A stretch of 37,228 nucleotides of DNA from an uncultured Oscillospiraceae bacterium (GCA_900539855.1 UQDO01000020.1:1-37228), one strand, 5' to 3'; positions 1 through 7,569 are shown, counted from the first letter of the stretch. Program-made: numbers and translations. Notes: generated by a model from the letters alone, not told the origin.

Positions 1-77
1 TAATTTTATTCACTCTTTAAAAGCGCCGCTTGTCACCCGTCCCCTGCCCGATCGGCGCCATATCATCGACATTAATT
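1..77. repeat. Direct repeat, copy 1 (55 bp exact, about 77 bp imperfect)
   Basis: Bases 1-55 are identical to bases 1748-1802, and the similarity continues imperfectly to base 77 (1824 in the other copy), ending in a shared CATTAATT. The two copies lie in the same orientation, 1747 bp apart, and bracket the DUF4417/immunity cassette. Read on the minus strand, both copies carry the same open frame ending in PIGQGTGDKRRF-stop, preceded by INVD. This may be the 3' remnant of a duplicated gene or a non-coding dispersed repeat. The copy starts at the window edge, so its full length is unknown. Confidence 0.85.
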
Positions 78-118
78 AGGGAAGACCAAGATACTACTCT
101 TTGCCTTCCCATTTGTTT

Positions 119-472
119 TTAAAAGCCTGTATTTTCAATTTTCTGAAAAGCTTTTAATGTTCGAGTGCCGAAGTATTGTTTCAGCTTTTGTGCCTCAGCA
201 CCCCTGTAATATATATTTTCTAAAATACTCAGCGTCAACACTTCATCAACATATTCATCATGCAATTCGAAAAGACTTTCAACTGCTAAAAACACATTCT
301 CCATTCGCCCACGATCTTCAATATTATTTAATATATAAGGTAAAACCACATCAGAAAACACAGTGTGCGAACCGGTTTCGTCTCCTTCTTGCCATGACAC
401 TTCATCAAAGTACAGCTGTTTTAGATCCGGAAGCAAATTTAAAAGTTTAAAATTAAGTTCTTTGCTTGTCAT
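119..472 (-). CDS. Small acidic immunity-like protein (DUF7674-like)
   Basis: This encodes a 117-residue acidic cytoplasmic protein with no signal peptide or membrane segment. It is rich in helix-forming sequence, and the pattern LLPDLKQLYFDE ... VVLPYILNNIE ... HDEYVDEVLTLSILENI resembles small Firmicutes immunity-type proteins I remember as DUF7674. It begins 27 bases after the stop of the DUF4417 gene on the same strand, so the two are almost certainly co-transcribed. The start chosen is the ATG at 472, because GGAGGGG sits 10 bases before it; an ATG at 496 lies upstream of that ribosome binding site. Position directly behind a protein with a toxin-like tail suggests it neutralises that tail. 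That role is inferred from gene order and general resemblance only. Confidence 0.6.
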   Translation of the reverse strand: MTSKELNFKLLNLLPDLKQLYFDEVSWQEGDETGSHTVFSDVVLPYILNNIEDRGRMENVFLAVESLFELHDEYVDEVLTLSILENIYYRGAEAQKLKQYFGTRTLKAFQKIENTGF

Positions 473-499
473 TTTATTTTGTCCCCTCCAGCGCATTTC

Positions 500-1498
500 T
501 TAAATCATTTGGAGCTCTTGCACCATTTTTCTTTCCACCTGTGACAGCTTTTGCTTTTGCATAATGTTTTCCAAGTTTTTTAGCCTTTCCCGACCTTTTT
601 GTATATGCGACTTTCCGCCGACTAAACAATGTGTGTTCTCATACCGTATTGCATCAGCAAGTCCTCCATCACCGACTTTAGCGTTAGGTCTATACATTTC
701 GTTAATGGCGTTTTTTAATTTCTCGTTTGATGCTTTATTCAGAAGTTCGTCTCTTTTGGATTGGTAACCTCCCCCACCGCTGCCCATTCCGGCAGCAACA
801 ATGTGACCGCTCATCCATTTGATATACCCATTATACACCTCGGGAATTGTATTGTAAATCGACTTTGATTCATTTTCATATGATTTTAAGTTATTGGTTT
901 CGGCGTAGTCAACAACAATGATATTGCCTTTCATTTCATCGAACGGTGACGAATAGCATATTACGGCTTTCGGATCTATTCGACGAAGCATTTCATTGTA
1001 GCCTTGCAAAAAGAACTCTTTTTCCCTTTTTACTCCGAGTGTAGAAACAGCCACGACCGAACCCTTTTCTATGCCGTCAAAGCAATAAATATAGCTATTC
1101 GGCAACCCCCATGAAACGGTTGGAATAACTGTTATACCATTTGCCTGTAAATAAGCCCCGCACCACCGCGAACGGAAAGTGTTGTATATTTGCATTGCGT
1201 TTGGCATAGTGTAATAGGTGCTGAATTGTGGCGACAGCACACCTTTATAGCTGCGTAGCTTCTGAATTCTTGGCTCTGGATCATTCCAAATTGCACCGAA
1301 CTTGTAATCATCCAGAAAGAAATGCACAAAACTGTTTTGACCATTCTTATCGTCGACCTTTGTTTGGTCGTATCCAACCAATGAAATGTTTTGCAGATCA
1401 ACTTCCTGATTTTTAATAACAGGAAGGTCAAATATACCGGTTGTGCCAAACTGGTTTCTTAAAAGCATTGGATTGCTTCTGAATTCTACACTTTTCAA
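500..1498 (-). CDS. DUF4417 protein with toxin-like C-terminal domain
   Basis: The N-terminal two thirds (about residues 8-200) match DUF4417 proteins as I remember them: RSNPMLLRNQFGT, VHFFLDDYKF, QIYNTFRSRWCGAYLQ, VIPTVSWG, and CFDGIEKGSVVAVSTLGV. A glycine linker (GSGGGG, residues 239-244) follows. The remaining roughly 85 residues carry VGDGGLADAIRYE and GGKSHIQKG, a pattern I associate with C-terminal domains of Gram-positive polymorphic toxins and some phage head-morphogenesis proteins. The biochemical activity is unknown to me. The start is uncertain. A TTG at 1498 has AAGGAAG six bases upstream and begins just before the conserved domain. An upstream TTG at 1579 lacks a ribosome binding site, and an ATG at 1606 in the same frame is separated from the domain by a TAG at 1583-1585. 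An immunity-like gene follows directly. Confidence 0.75.
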   Translation of the reverse strand: MKSVEFRSNPMLLRNQFGTTGIFDLPVIKNQEVDLQNISLVGYDQTKVDDKNGQNSFVHFFLDDYKFGAIWNDPEPRIQKLRSYKGVLSPQFSTYYTMPNAMQIYNTFRSRWCGAYLQANGITVIPTVSWGLPNSYIYCFDGIEKGSVVAVSTLGVKREKEFFLQGYNEMLRRIDPKAVICYSSPFDEMKGNIIVVDYAETNNLKSYENESKSIYNTIPEVYNGYIKWMSGHIVAAGMGSGGGGYQSKRDELLNKASNEKLKNAINEMYRPNAKVGDGGLADAIRYENTHCLVGGKSHIQKGRERLKNLENIMQKQKLSQVERKMVQELQMI

Positions 1499-1908
1499 TT
1501 TCGACTTCCTTTCCAAAGGTTTATCGTACCAGAGGTCTCTATATACCGTCAGAACGGAATACAACGTTGCTGCAACCAAAAACTATTGATCTATGTTATT
1601 GTCCATAACTATAATTTCTGTCCTTATTGTTTTATCGTTTTTTGTTGACATATATTTACAATTAATGTATAATTGCCTCGTAGGGGCAGGAGGCATCTGT
1701 CGCTTTATTAAAATTAATAAAAATAAAAAAAATAATTTTATAGATGTTAATTTTATTCACTCTTTAAAAGCGCCGCTTGTCACCCGTCCCCTGCCCGATC
1801 GGTACCATTTTGTCAACATTAATTTGATCGTGTCAGAAGCCTTTCAATAACCTATAACAAATTACGTCAGAAAAACAGAACAAAGCACAGAATAGTCAGG
1901 AGTCCACT
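1499..1908. other. AT-rich intergenic stretch with repeat and short hairpin
   Basis: No convincing gene lies here. The stretch holds direct-repeat copy 2 (about 1748-1824) and a very AT-rich segment (1700-1747). It also holds an inverted pair GCCTC...GAGGC around a GTAGGGGC core (about 1674-1696), which resembles dispersed intergenic repeats of Clostridia. Short open frames on the plus strand have no ribosome binding site or recognisable content. Confidence 0.5.
1748..1824. repeat. Direct repeat, copy 2
   Basis: Bases 1748-1802 match bases 1-55 exactly; 1803-1824 match 56-77 imperfectly. On the minus strand this copy also ends in PIGQGTGDKRRF-stop, but its frame is closed by a TGA only a few codons upstream of the shared segment. 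It is therefore at best a fragment of a coding sequence. It lies upstream of the DUF4417 gene, while copy 1 lies downstream of the immunity-like gene. Confidence 0.85.
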
Positions 1909-2834
1909 GTGCCTTACTTTACTAAAGATAGCGGCGATGCAATATGGCAATTGTAAGAGAATTTGAGTTTAAGACCGGAAAAGGCGGAAAAGCCGTAACA
2001 ATAGGTCAAATTACGGATGCTCACATCAATACTGTAAACAGTTATGATATTCAGGATGCAGAAATTGCCGATTCGTTTGCCCACAGAAAATGGGGCGCAG
2101 GCGGAACACATATTCCGAAGTTTTGTTATGCGCTGGAATATTGCAAGGATTTTGACCGGATAATTCTGACCGGCGATATACTTGATTATTATTCCTAAGC
2201 ATCCAAAAACATTCTTGCCGGTGCTTTTGAAAGGTATAAAAACGTGATTGCCTGTATAGGCGGACATGAGCTTACGCTTGAAATGGAAACCGACAATGTA
2301 AATGTGCGTTCATTAAGAGACAGATATACTCTGCTTGAAGAGTTTTGGTGCAACGATATACACTACTACTCAGAAATTCTCGAAGGCAAAGTTACTGTTA
2401 TTCTTTTAGATAACAATACCGAGCTTTGGATGGAGCAGAAGGAAATGTTTGACGAGGATCAGTACCGACGTCTTGCAAATGACATTGAATCGGCGAGAAA
2501 TCACGGTAGAATAATACTTATGTTTATGCATGAGGCAATATATTCAGGCAAAAGCGAAACTGTAACTGACCTGTTTGACGGCAAAGTATATGAGCTGCGG
2601 ATGGTATTGCCGCAGGAAGGGACATTTTCACGCAAAGCATATGATTTGATCGTTTCGTCATCTGATGTAATAAAGGGAATATTCTTCGGTCACGAACACA
2701 GTGATTTTGATATTGATATCCAAGCCGGTTTCTATAAAAACGGTGAATATGTAAATTGCAACATTCCTGCACATTGCCTTACAAGCAACGCTTTAGGAAA
2801 TGAAGAGCATATTGTGAAAATAACTGTTGATTAG
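1909..2834 (+). pseudogene. Broken metallophosphoesterase gene
   Basis: The intact parts read as a calcineurin-like metallophosphoesterase: ITDAHI (metal-binding DxH), LTGDILD (GD motif), CIGGHELT (the GNHE position), and GIFFGHEHSD near the C terminus (GHxH). GGH rather than GNH appears typical of this clostridial family. Two lesions are visible. A GTG start at 1909 with AGGAG six bases upstream gives PYFTKDSGDAIWQL and then stops at 1954, while the body continues from 1944 in another frame; this fits loss of one base near 1953. An in-frame TAA at 2196-2198 then interrupts the body, and the frame continues with clear homology to 2834; a CAA-to-TAA change would explain it. The remaining sequence is otherwise stop-free, so decay looks recent. 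A sequencing error at either site is possible. Confidence 0.75.
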
Positions 2835-3206
2835 ACTTTATCACATTTCAGTTCGGTCAAGCTATCGGAACAAAACAATCTGCATGGTCTGAACACAGAA
2901 AAGTCTGTCAGATATAAATCAAAAGCACCGATTCAACCGGTGTTTTGCTCTGCCTTTTAAATGGTGATCAATATTTTAATTTCTAAAAGAGGTTTTTAAA
3001 GTTCAGCACCGAATTAAATCATCAGGCAACCGATCATATGCAGTAGGATACTTACCGGCATTTTTTTATTGCGGCGTGCTTATACTTCTAATTTTTCACT
3101 CCTTTTCGATTATGCAGTTTTCCGTGTGCTGTTCCAATATCCTTTTTTAACTCACCATTTTTCTTCCCTCGGTGTACCCTGGGTTATTTTAATATCTAAA
3201 GATACC
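2835..3206. other. Gene-free stretch between convergent genes
   Basis: About 370 bases contain no supported gene on either strand. A short imperfect hairpin with CACCG/CGGTG arms (about 2930-2946), followed by TTTT, could end plus-strand transcription from the metallophosphoesterase remnant. Short open frames from 3069 onward run into the terminator and the antisense of the PBP gene and have no family likeness. I see nothing else. Confidence 0.4.
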
Positions 3207-3242
3207 AAAAAAAGAGCCTGTCGGATGACAGGCTCTTTTTTT
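3207..3242. terminator. Strong rho-independent terminator, possibly bidirectional
   Basis: The arms AAGAGCCTGTC and GACAGGCTCTT enclose a GGAT loop, with A-runs on one side and T-runs on the other. It lies 9 bases past the stop of the minus-strand PBP gene, so its main job is to end that transcript. The symmetric A/T runs would also stop plus-strand transcription. Confidence 0.9.
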
Positions 3243-3250
3243 AACAGATA

Positions 3251-5743
3251 TCAGTTTTCCGGCTTATTCTCATCGCTTTCGGTGTTGCCGCTGCCATCAT
3301 CAGGCTTGCTTTGCTCGCCTTCGGTATTATTATCATCCTCCGGATTATCAGGCTTAAGATCAGAGAGCAGCGTTCCCGGATGGCTTTGGCATGCGCCGGG
3401 TAGTGAGTAATTTGTCTTATAATAGCCCTCCATCGGATACGGGCATGCATCGGTCGCAAGTTGACCGGTTGAAGCACAATACATGCGTTTGGTGACAAAT
3501 TCACTCTCAAGGAAGTCCTTAGCTTCAAGATTCTTGTGAATCTCTTTCATGACATTTGTCCACATGGTCTTGGCAAGGGTCGAGTTGTGAACAGCTTCAT
3601 TGGTCGGGAATCCGAACCAGCATGACGCCACATAATATGGTGAGCCGCCGGCAAACCAGCAGTCGTTGACATCACTCGATGTACCGGTTTTGGCATACGC
3701 CCTGAGTTTATCGCTGAACGCGGCGGCAGCCTTACCTGTACCCTCGCTGCCGTAAACAACATTCTGCAGAAGGTGATTCATTATACACGCAGTATTTTCG
3801 TCTATAGCCTGTATATCATCTTTTTGCTTAAGGACGGTGTTTCCGTGCTGATCGGTCATATAGGTAAAGGTAGTCGGCGCATAATAGTGTCCCAGATTGC
3901 CGAACACAGCAAACGCCGCAGCCGACTGCGTCGTGCTGATACCGGTCGTCGTACCGCCAAGTCCCAATGCCGAAAGGTTCATATCCTCAGTATCGTCAAG
4001 AGAAGTAAGTCCAAGGTTTGAGGTCAGATAATAATATGTTGCCTCGACGCCCATCTGCTTGACAAGCTTACAGGGTATTGTATTAATCGACTTTTCAAGT
4101 GCCTTTTCAACCGTAACGTTACCGAGGTATCCTGAATACCAGTTCTTAGGTCCGGGTCTTCCGGCTGCATAATAGTTGTCTATCGGCGTATCAAGCACCA
4201 AAGACGAATAGTTAATGATATTCTTCTGCAGCGCCTGAGAATACGCAGCAAGCGGCTTCATTGTGGAGCCCGGCTGCCTTTCAGCCATGGTAGCATAGTT
4301 AAAGCTGCGGTTTTCGGTCTTGACGCCGGAGCCGCCAACAATACCTACAATATGCCCCTCATAATCCATTACCGTCATTGCGGACTGGACCGTTACATCG
4401 GGATCCTTTTTACTTTTAAGCGTAAAGTACTTTTCGGTCTTGGCATATTCGGTCTCAAGAGCCGTCTGAACATCAGTATTAAGCGTGCAGTATATTTTAT
4501 ATCCGCCGTTGTAGAAATGCTTGGAAGCATATGTTTTGTCATAATTATGCTCGGTCACAAGCCTGTCTATAACCTCGTCTATAACCGCATCGACAAAGTA
4601 TGAATTTACCTCTTTTGTGCCTATTACCGACTGATCAGCTACTACGACAAGCTCTGTTTCCAGTGCCTCTTTGTACTCAGCCTCGCTGATGTATCCCTGC
4701 TCATACATAAAGCGCAGGACAAGCGACCGTCGGTCCTTATTATTCTGAGGGTTTTTGTCGGGACGGTATTTTTCCGGATTCTTCGCAAGACTTGCAAGCG
4801 ACGCACATTCCACAAGAGTCAGCTCACTCGTGCTTTTGCCGAAATAATAGTTGGCTGCAACTTCAACGCCGCATATACCGCCGCCAAGGCTTATTGTATT
4901 GAGATAGCACTCAAGTATCGTGTCCTTCTCATAGCGGCTCTCAAGGTTTCGCGCCCTCATTATTTCCCTTATTTTACGCATCGGTGACTGCTTGTTATCA
5001 CCGGTAAGGTTTTTAACAAGCTGCTGAGTAATGGTCGAACCGCCCTGATTGGACGAATACAAATGCACGAACATATTGGCGAACGCGCTGACAGTACGTT
5101 TCCAGTCAACGCCCTGATGCTGATTGAAGCGTTTGTCCTCAACCGCTATATAGGCATGTCTTAAATTTTTAGGCATACTGTCAAAGCCGACCCATATTCT
5201 GTTTTCCTCACCGTGCAGGCGCTTGTACTCGACATACTCGCCTGTCTCGCCGTCCTTTATATAAAGCGTGGTGGTGAAATTCAAGGTCAGTTCATCGAGA
5301 TCATCCTGAACATTGTCGTCGACAAAGTTGAAAACATAGATTGCAAATGCGCCGATGGCAAGGCAGGCGGTTATAATGCCTATAAGCATAACCGAAAGAA
5401 TTATTTTACCGGCACGCTTAAGGTTCTTTTTAAGCCGTTTTTTCTTTTCGGCTTCATTTTCTTTTTTGACATCACCGCGTTTTTTGCCGAAGCTGTTGAA
5501 ATCAATATCACCGTCGTCAGACTGCTGCTCCGGCTCTGAAAATTTCATATTGCCCCCGGACACTGAGCCGGAACCGGAAAACGCATTGAGATCAAAGCTC
5601 TCATCCGCGCCCACATCAGCACTGTCATCAGGTGTGCCGGACATCAGATCATCAAAATCGTAACCGTCGTCCTTTTTAGCATCATTTTTATTATTGCTGA
5701 AATAATTCAGGTCGTAATCTTTATCCTTATTAAAATCACTCAT
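3251..5743 (-). CDS. Class A penicillin-binding protein (transglycosylase/transpeptidase)
   Basis: This bifunctional peptidoglycan synthase polymerises lipid II and cross-links the strands outside the membrane. The 830-residue protein starts at ATG 5743 (GGAGG 8 bases upstream). A long acidic cytoplasmic tail (about 1-95) precedes a lysine-rich stretch and one membrane segment (about 113-140). The GT51 domain shows VEDKRFNQHQGVDW (catalytic Glu near 202), GGSTITQQLVKN, and RARNLESRYEKDTILECYLN. The transpeptidase domain shows the nucleophile in QPGSTMKP (Ser near 493), SIN (552-554), and KTGT (685-688). The last 40 or so residues are low-complexity Asp/Glu/Pro/Asn. The tail contains four copies of a short D-hydrophobic-N/D-x-F/L-S motif (see findings). 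The gene stands alone, with a terminator 9 bases past its stop. Confidence 0.96.
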   Translation of the reverse strand: MSDFNKDKDYDLNYFSNNKNDAKKDDGYDFDDLMSGTPDDSADVGADESFDLNAFSGSGSVSGGNMKFSEPEQQSDDGDIDFNSFGKKRGDVKKENEAEKKKRLKKNLKRAGKIILSVMLIGIITACLAIGAFAIYVFNFVDDNVQDDLDELTLNFTTTLYIKDGETGEYVEYKRLHGEENRIWVGFDSMPKNLRHAYIAVEDKRFNQHQGVDWKRTVSAFANMFVHLYSSNQGGSTITQQLVKNLTGDNKQSPMRKIREIMRARNLESRYEKDTILECYLNTISLGGGICGVEVAANYYFGKSTSELTLVECASLASLAKNPEKYRPDKNPQNNKDRRSLVLRFMYEQGYISEAEYKEALETELVVVADQSVIGTKEVNSYFVDAVIDEVIDRLVTEHNYDKTYASKHFYNGGYKIYCTLNTDVQTALETEYAKTEKYFTLKSKKDPDVTVQSAMTVMDYEGHIVGIVGGSGVKTENRSFNYATMAERQPGSTMKPLAAYSQALQKNIINYSSLVLDTPIDNYYAAGRPGPKNWYSGYLGNVTVEKALEKSINTIPCKLVKQMGVEATYYYLTSNLGLTSLDDTEDMNLSALGLGGTTTGISTTQSAAAFAVFGNLGHYYAPTTFTYMTDQHGNTVLKQKDDIQAIDENTACIMNHLLQNVVYGSEGTGKAAAAFSDKLRAYAKTGTSSDVNDCWFAGGSPYYVASCWFGFPTNEAVHNSTLAKTMWTNVMKEIHKNLEAKDFLESEFVTKRMYCASTGQLATDACPYPMEGYYKTNYSLPGACQSHPGTLLSDLKPDNPEDDNNTEGEQSKPDDGSGNTESDENKPEN

Positions 5744-5795
5744 TGGCAACACCTCCGAAAGCTATCAGCCAACAAAAACAAACGTTTACAGATGT

Positions 5796-5804
5796 ATTGT
5801 ACCA
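5796..5804 (-). promoter_or_regulatory. Candidate extended -10 of the PBP gene
   Basis: Read on the minus strand this is TGGTACAAT, an extended -10 element about 53 bases before the PBP start codon. No good -35 hexamer is present, as is common for extended -10 promoters. A perfect 13-base palindrome (5831-5843) lies just upstream of it. Confidence 0.4.
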
Positions 5805-5830
5805 CAAAGAAACTCAGATGTGTATTACAG

Positions 5831-5843
5831 TATTGTTACAATA
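5831..5843. promoter_or_regulatory. Palindrome TATTGTTACAATA, possible operator
   Basis: This perfect 6-1-6 palindrome lies in the 250-base divergent gap between the PBP gene and the small BofC-C-like gene, about 30 bases upstream of the candidate PBP -10. It could be an operator for one or both. No regulator is identified, and such AT-rich palindromes can arise by chance. Confidence 0.3.
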
Positions 5844-5993
5844 TGGTATTTCAATGTAAAAATGTTCATGGGTTTGATGAAAAAATTAATACAAAACGGC
5901 AAAAAGCCGCAAAATAAAGCTTAAATCACAGCTGTTGGCTATTGAATAAGCATAACGGACAAGGTCAAGAATAATAGAAAAGGAGCGATATAA

Positions 5994-6320
5994 ATGACCG
6001 CTATACAAAAGATCTTTTCTGTTATCTGTGCCGCCGCAGCGGTTTTTTCCGCAGTATGTCTTTCGGTCACAGGCACACCCGAAAAGGTTGAAAAAGATTG
6101 CGAAAACCGCGACATATCTGCCGAAAATATGCGTTACACAGTTAAAAACAGCGATGGAAAAATAACTGTATATGAAGAAAATTCAAGCACTGTGCTGTTT
6201 ATACTGGATACCCCTCTTGTGAAGGATCTTCCCCAATACGATCGCGAGCTTCTGGCGTCGGGGATCACAGTAGACTCAAGCGATAAGCTGATACAACTGC
6301 TTGAGGACTACGACAGCTGA
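5994..6320 (+). CDS. Small secreted BofC C-terminal-like protein
   Basis: This encodes 108 residues with a clear N-terminal export signal: a basic start, then a hydrophobic Ala/Val-rich stretch to about residue 27. The rest (YTVKNSDGKITVYEE, DTPLVKDLPQYDRELLASGI, LIQLLEDYDS) follows a pattern seen in many short clostridial exported proteins and recalls the C-terminal domain of BofC, a Bacillus sporulation checkpoint protein acting between the spore membranes. AGGAG sits 9 bases before the ATG. It is the only intact plus-strand gene in the window and converges on the S41 protease gene, with a 13-base overlap of their 3' ends. A checkpoint role is inference from family likeness and neighbourhood. 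Confidence 0.7.
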   Translation: MTAIQKIFSVICAAAAVFSAVCLSVTGTPEKVEKDCENRDISAENMRYTVKNSDGKITVYEENSSTVLFILDTPLVKDLPQYDRELLASGITVDSSDKLIQLLEDYDS

Positions 6321-7501
6321 CCGTTAAGATGTCCGACCGCTGCAAGAAAATCCTTGTCGGTCTCGATACCGTTCACAAGTCTGTAGGTCAGCTCGTCACT
6401 TGTCCATTCGGTGCTTATATCGGGCAGCACCCCGATGCCGTCGAGACATTCGCCGTTTGCCGTGTAGTATTTGCCTACTGTAAACTTTACAAGCGACCCG
6501 TCGCTGAGCGTAAACGTGCGCTGCACAACGCCCTTACCGTAGGTTTTTGAACCTACCGTTACTGCCTTTTCATAGTCCTTGAGTGATTGTGCAAACAGCT
6601 CCGACGCACTTGCAGTGCGTCCGTCGGTCAGGACAGCCATGGGCAGTGTTATTTCGTGCGAGTCAGACATATAGACCTCATTGTTGCGCTCGTCCTTGTA
6701 CTCGACCTTGACGGCAAGTCCCTCTGGTATCAGGTAATCGATCATATGGTACACGGATTTAAGCGTGCCGCCGCCGTTTCCGCGCAGATCAAAGACAAGT
6801 GCCGCCGCGCCTTCATTTATCAGTTCATCAACGGCAGCGGTAAACTGATCGGTAGATGCATCATTGAACTCGGTTATCTGCACGTAACCTATATTGCCGA
6901 TAAGCTTAGGGAAAACAGTCTGTGAGGTATACTGATTGAGCGTCACAGGCATAGAAAGAGTTTCTTCACCGCGCAAAACAGTCAGGGTTATATCTGAGCC
7001 GAGCGGTCGGCTTTTAATATACTGGAGAGTTTCAGAATACCCTGTCTCGTTTACCGACTGACCGTCTATCGCGATTATATGGTCGCCGCATTCAATTCCG
7101 GCAGCAAGCGCAGGGCTGTCCTTGTGAACCTCAAGTACATAAAGTGATTTATCATCCGGATGCTGCGTCACCTGCACGCCCATACCGGTGTTAAGACCGA
7201 TAAAGGAATTAAGGTTTTCCTCGGCGTCCGCCTTTGTAACATAATTGGAATATTTATCACCGAGTCCTAAGACATAACCTGCCGTGATAAAGTCCGGCAT
7301 ATCGTCCTCACTGTATTCACCGATATAATATTCATCAACAAGCGTTTTTATTTCATTAATCTTAGATACATATGCTTCTTCTGATCCCTGCACCTTTTTG
7401 ACCGTGAAACCTGACATCATCATCACGGTTATCGCAACAGCCGATGCGGTAAAGAATGAGATCAGTATTATAGCATGTTTAAGCGGCAAAGTTGTTTTCA
7501 T
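6308..7501 (-). CDS. S41 family C-terminal processing protease (CtpA/CtpB-like)
   Basis: This is a PDZ-containing serine protease acting outside the membrane, of the kind that trims exported proteins or cleaves sporulation signalling proteins. The 397-residue form starts at ATG 7501 and has a membrane anchor or signal (about 7-33), a PDZ domain (about 100-180), DLRGNGGG, and the Ser/Lys pair in TASASE (Ser near 298) and TYGKG (Lys near 323). A longer reading from 7564 is unlikely because it would translate a hairpin belonging to the gene before it. The ribosome binding site at the chosen start is weak (GGTGAG, very close). It is the last gene of the regulator-ftsE-ftsX-M23 run. In Bacillus, ctpB likewise sits behind ftsEX. 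Confidence 0.92.
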   Translation of the reverse strand: MKTTLPLKHAIILISFFTASAVAITVMMMSGFTVKKVQGSEEAYVSKINEIKTLVDEYYIGEYSEDDMPDFITAGYVLGLGDKYSNYVTKADAEENLNSFIGLNTGMGVQVTQHPDDKSLYVLEVHKDSPALAAGIECGDHIIAIDGQSVNETGYSETLQYIKSRPLGSDITLTVLRGEETLSMPVTLNQYTSQTVFPKLIGNIGYVQITEFNDASTDQFTAAVDELINEGAAALVFDLRGNGGGTLKSVYHMIDYLIPEGLAVKVEYKDERNNEVYMSDSHEITLPMAVLTDGRTASASELFAQSLKDYEKAVTVGSKTYGKGVVQRTFTLSDGSLVKFTVGKYYTANGECLDGIGVLPDISTEWTSDELTYRLVNGIETDKDFLAAVGHLNGQLS

Positions 7502-7533
7502 GGGCTCACCCGTTTCGTTATTTGTGAATTTAC

Positions 7534-7566
7534 AAATGCGGACTGAGTTTTTTTCAGTCCGCATTT
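7534..7566 (-). terminator. Intercistronic hairpin after the M23 gene
   Basis: Twelve-base arms AAATGCGGACTG and CAGTCCGCATTT lie four bases after the M23 stop codon. The U-tract is poor, so this may reduce rather than stop readthrough, or stabilise the upstream mRNA. It overlaps the only alternative start of the S41 gene, which argues for the start at 7501. Confidence 0.55.
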
Positions 7567-7569
7567 ACA

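Noticed and set aside
1593..1850. 85-codon plus-strand open frame across direct-repeat copy 2
   Set aside because: It is AT-rich, has no ribosome binding site and no recognisable content; the frame is explained by repeat sequence.
2244..2275. GGHE instead of GNHE in the metallophosphoesterase taken as a third lesion
   Set aside because: GGH occurs in intact relatives of this clostridial family as I remember them, so it is probably native.
7502..7564. N-terminal extension of the S41 protease
   Set aside because: It would translate a 12-pair hairpin and has no ribosome binding site.
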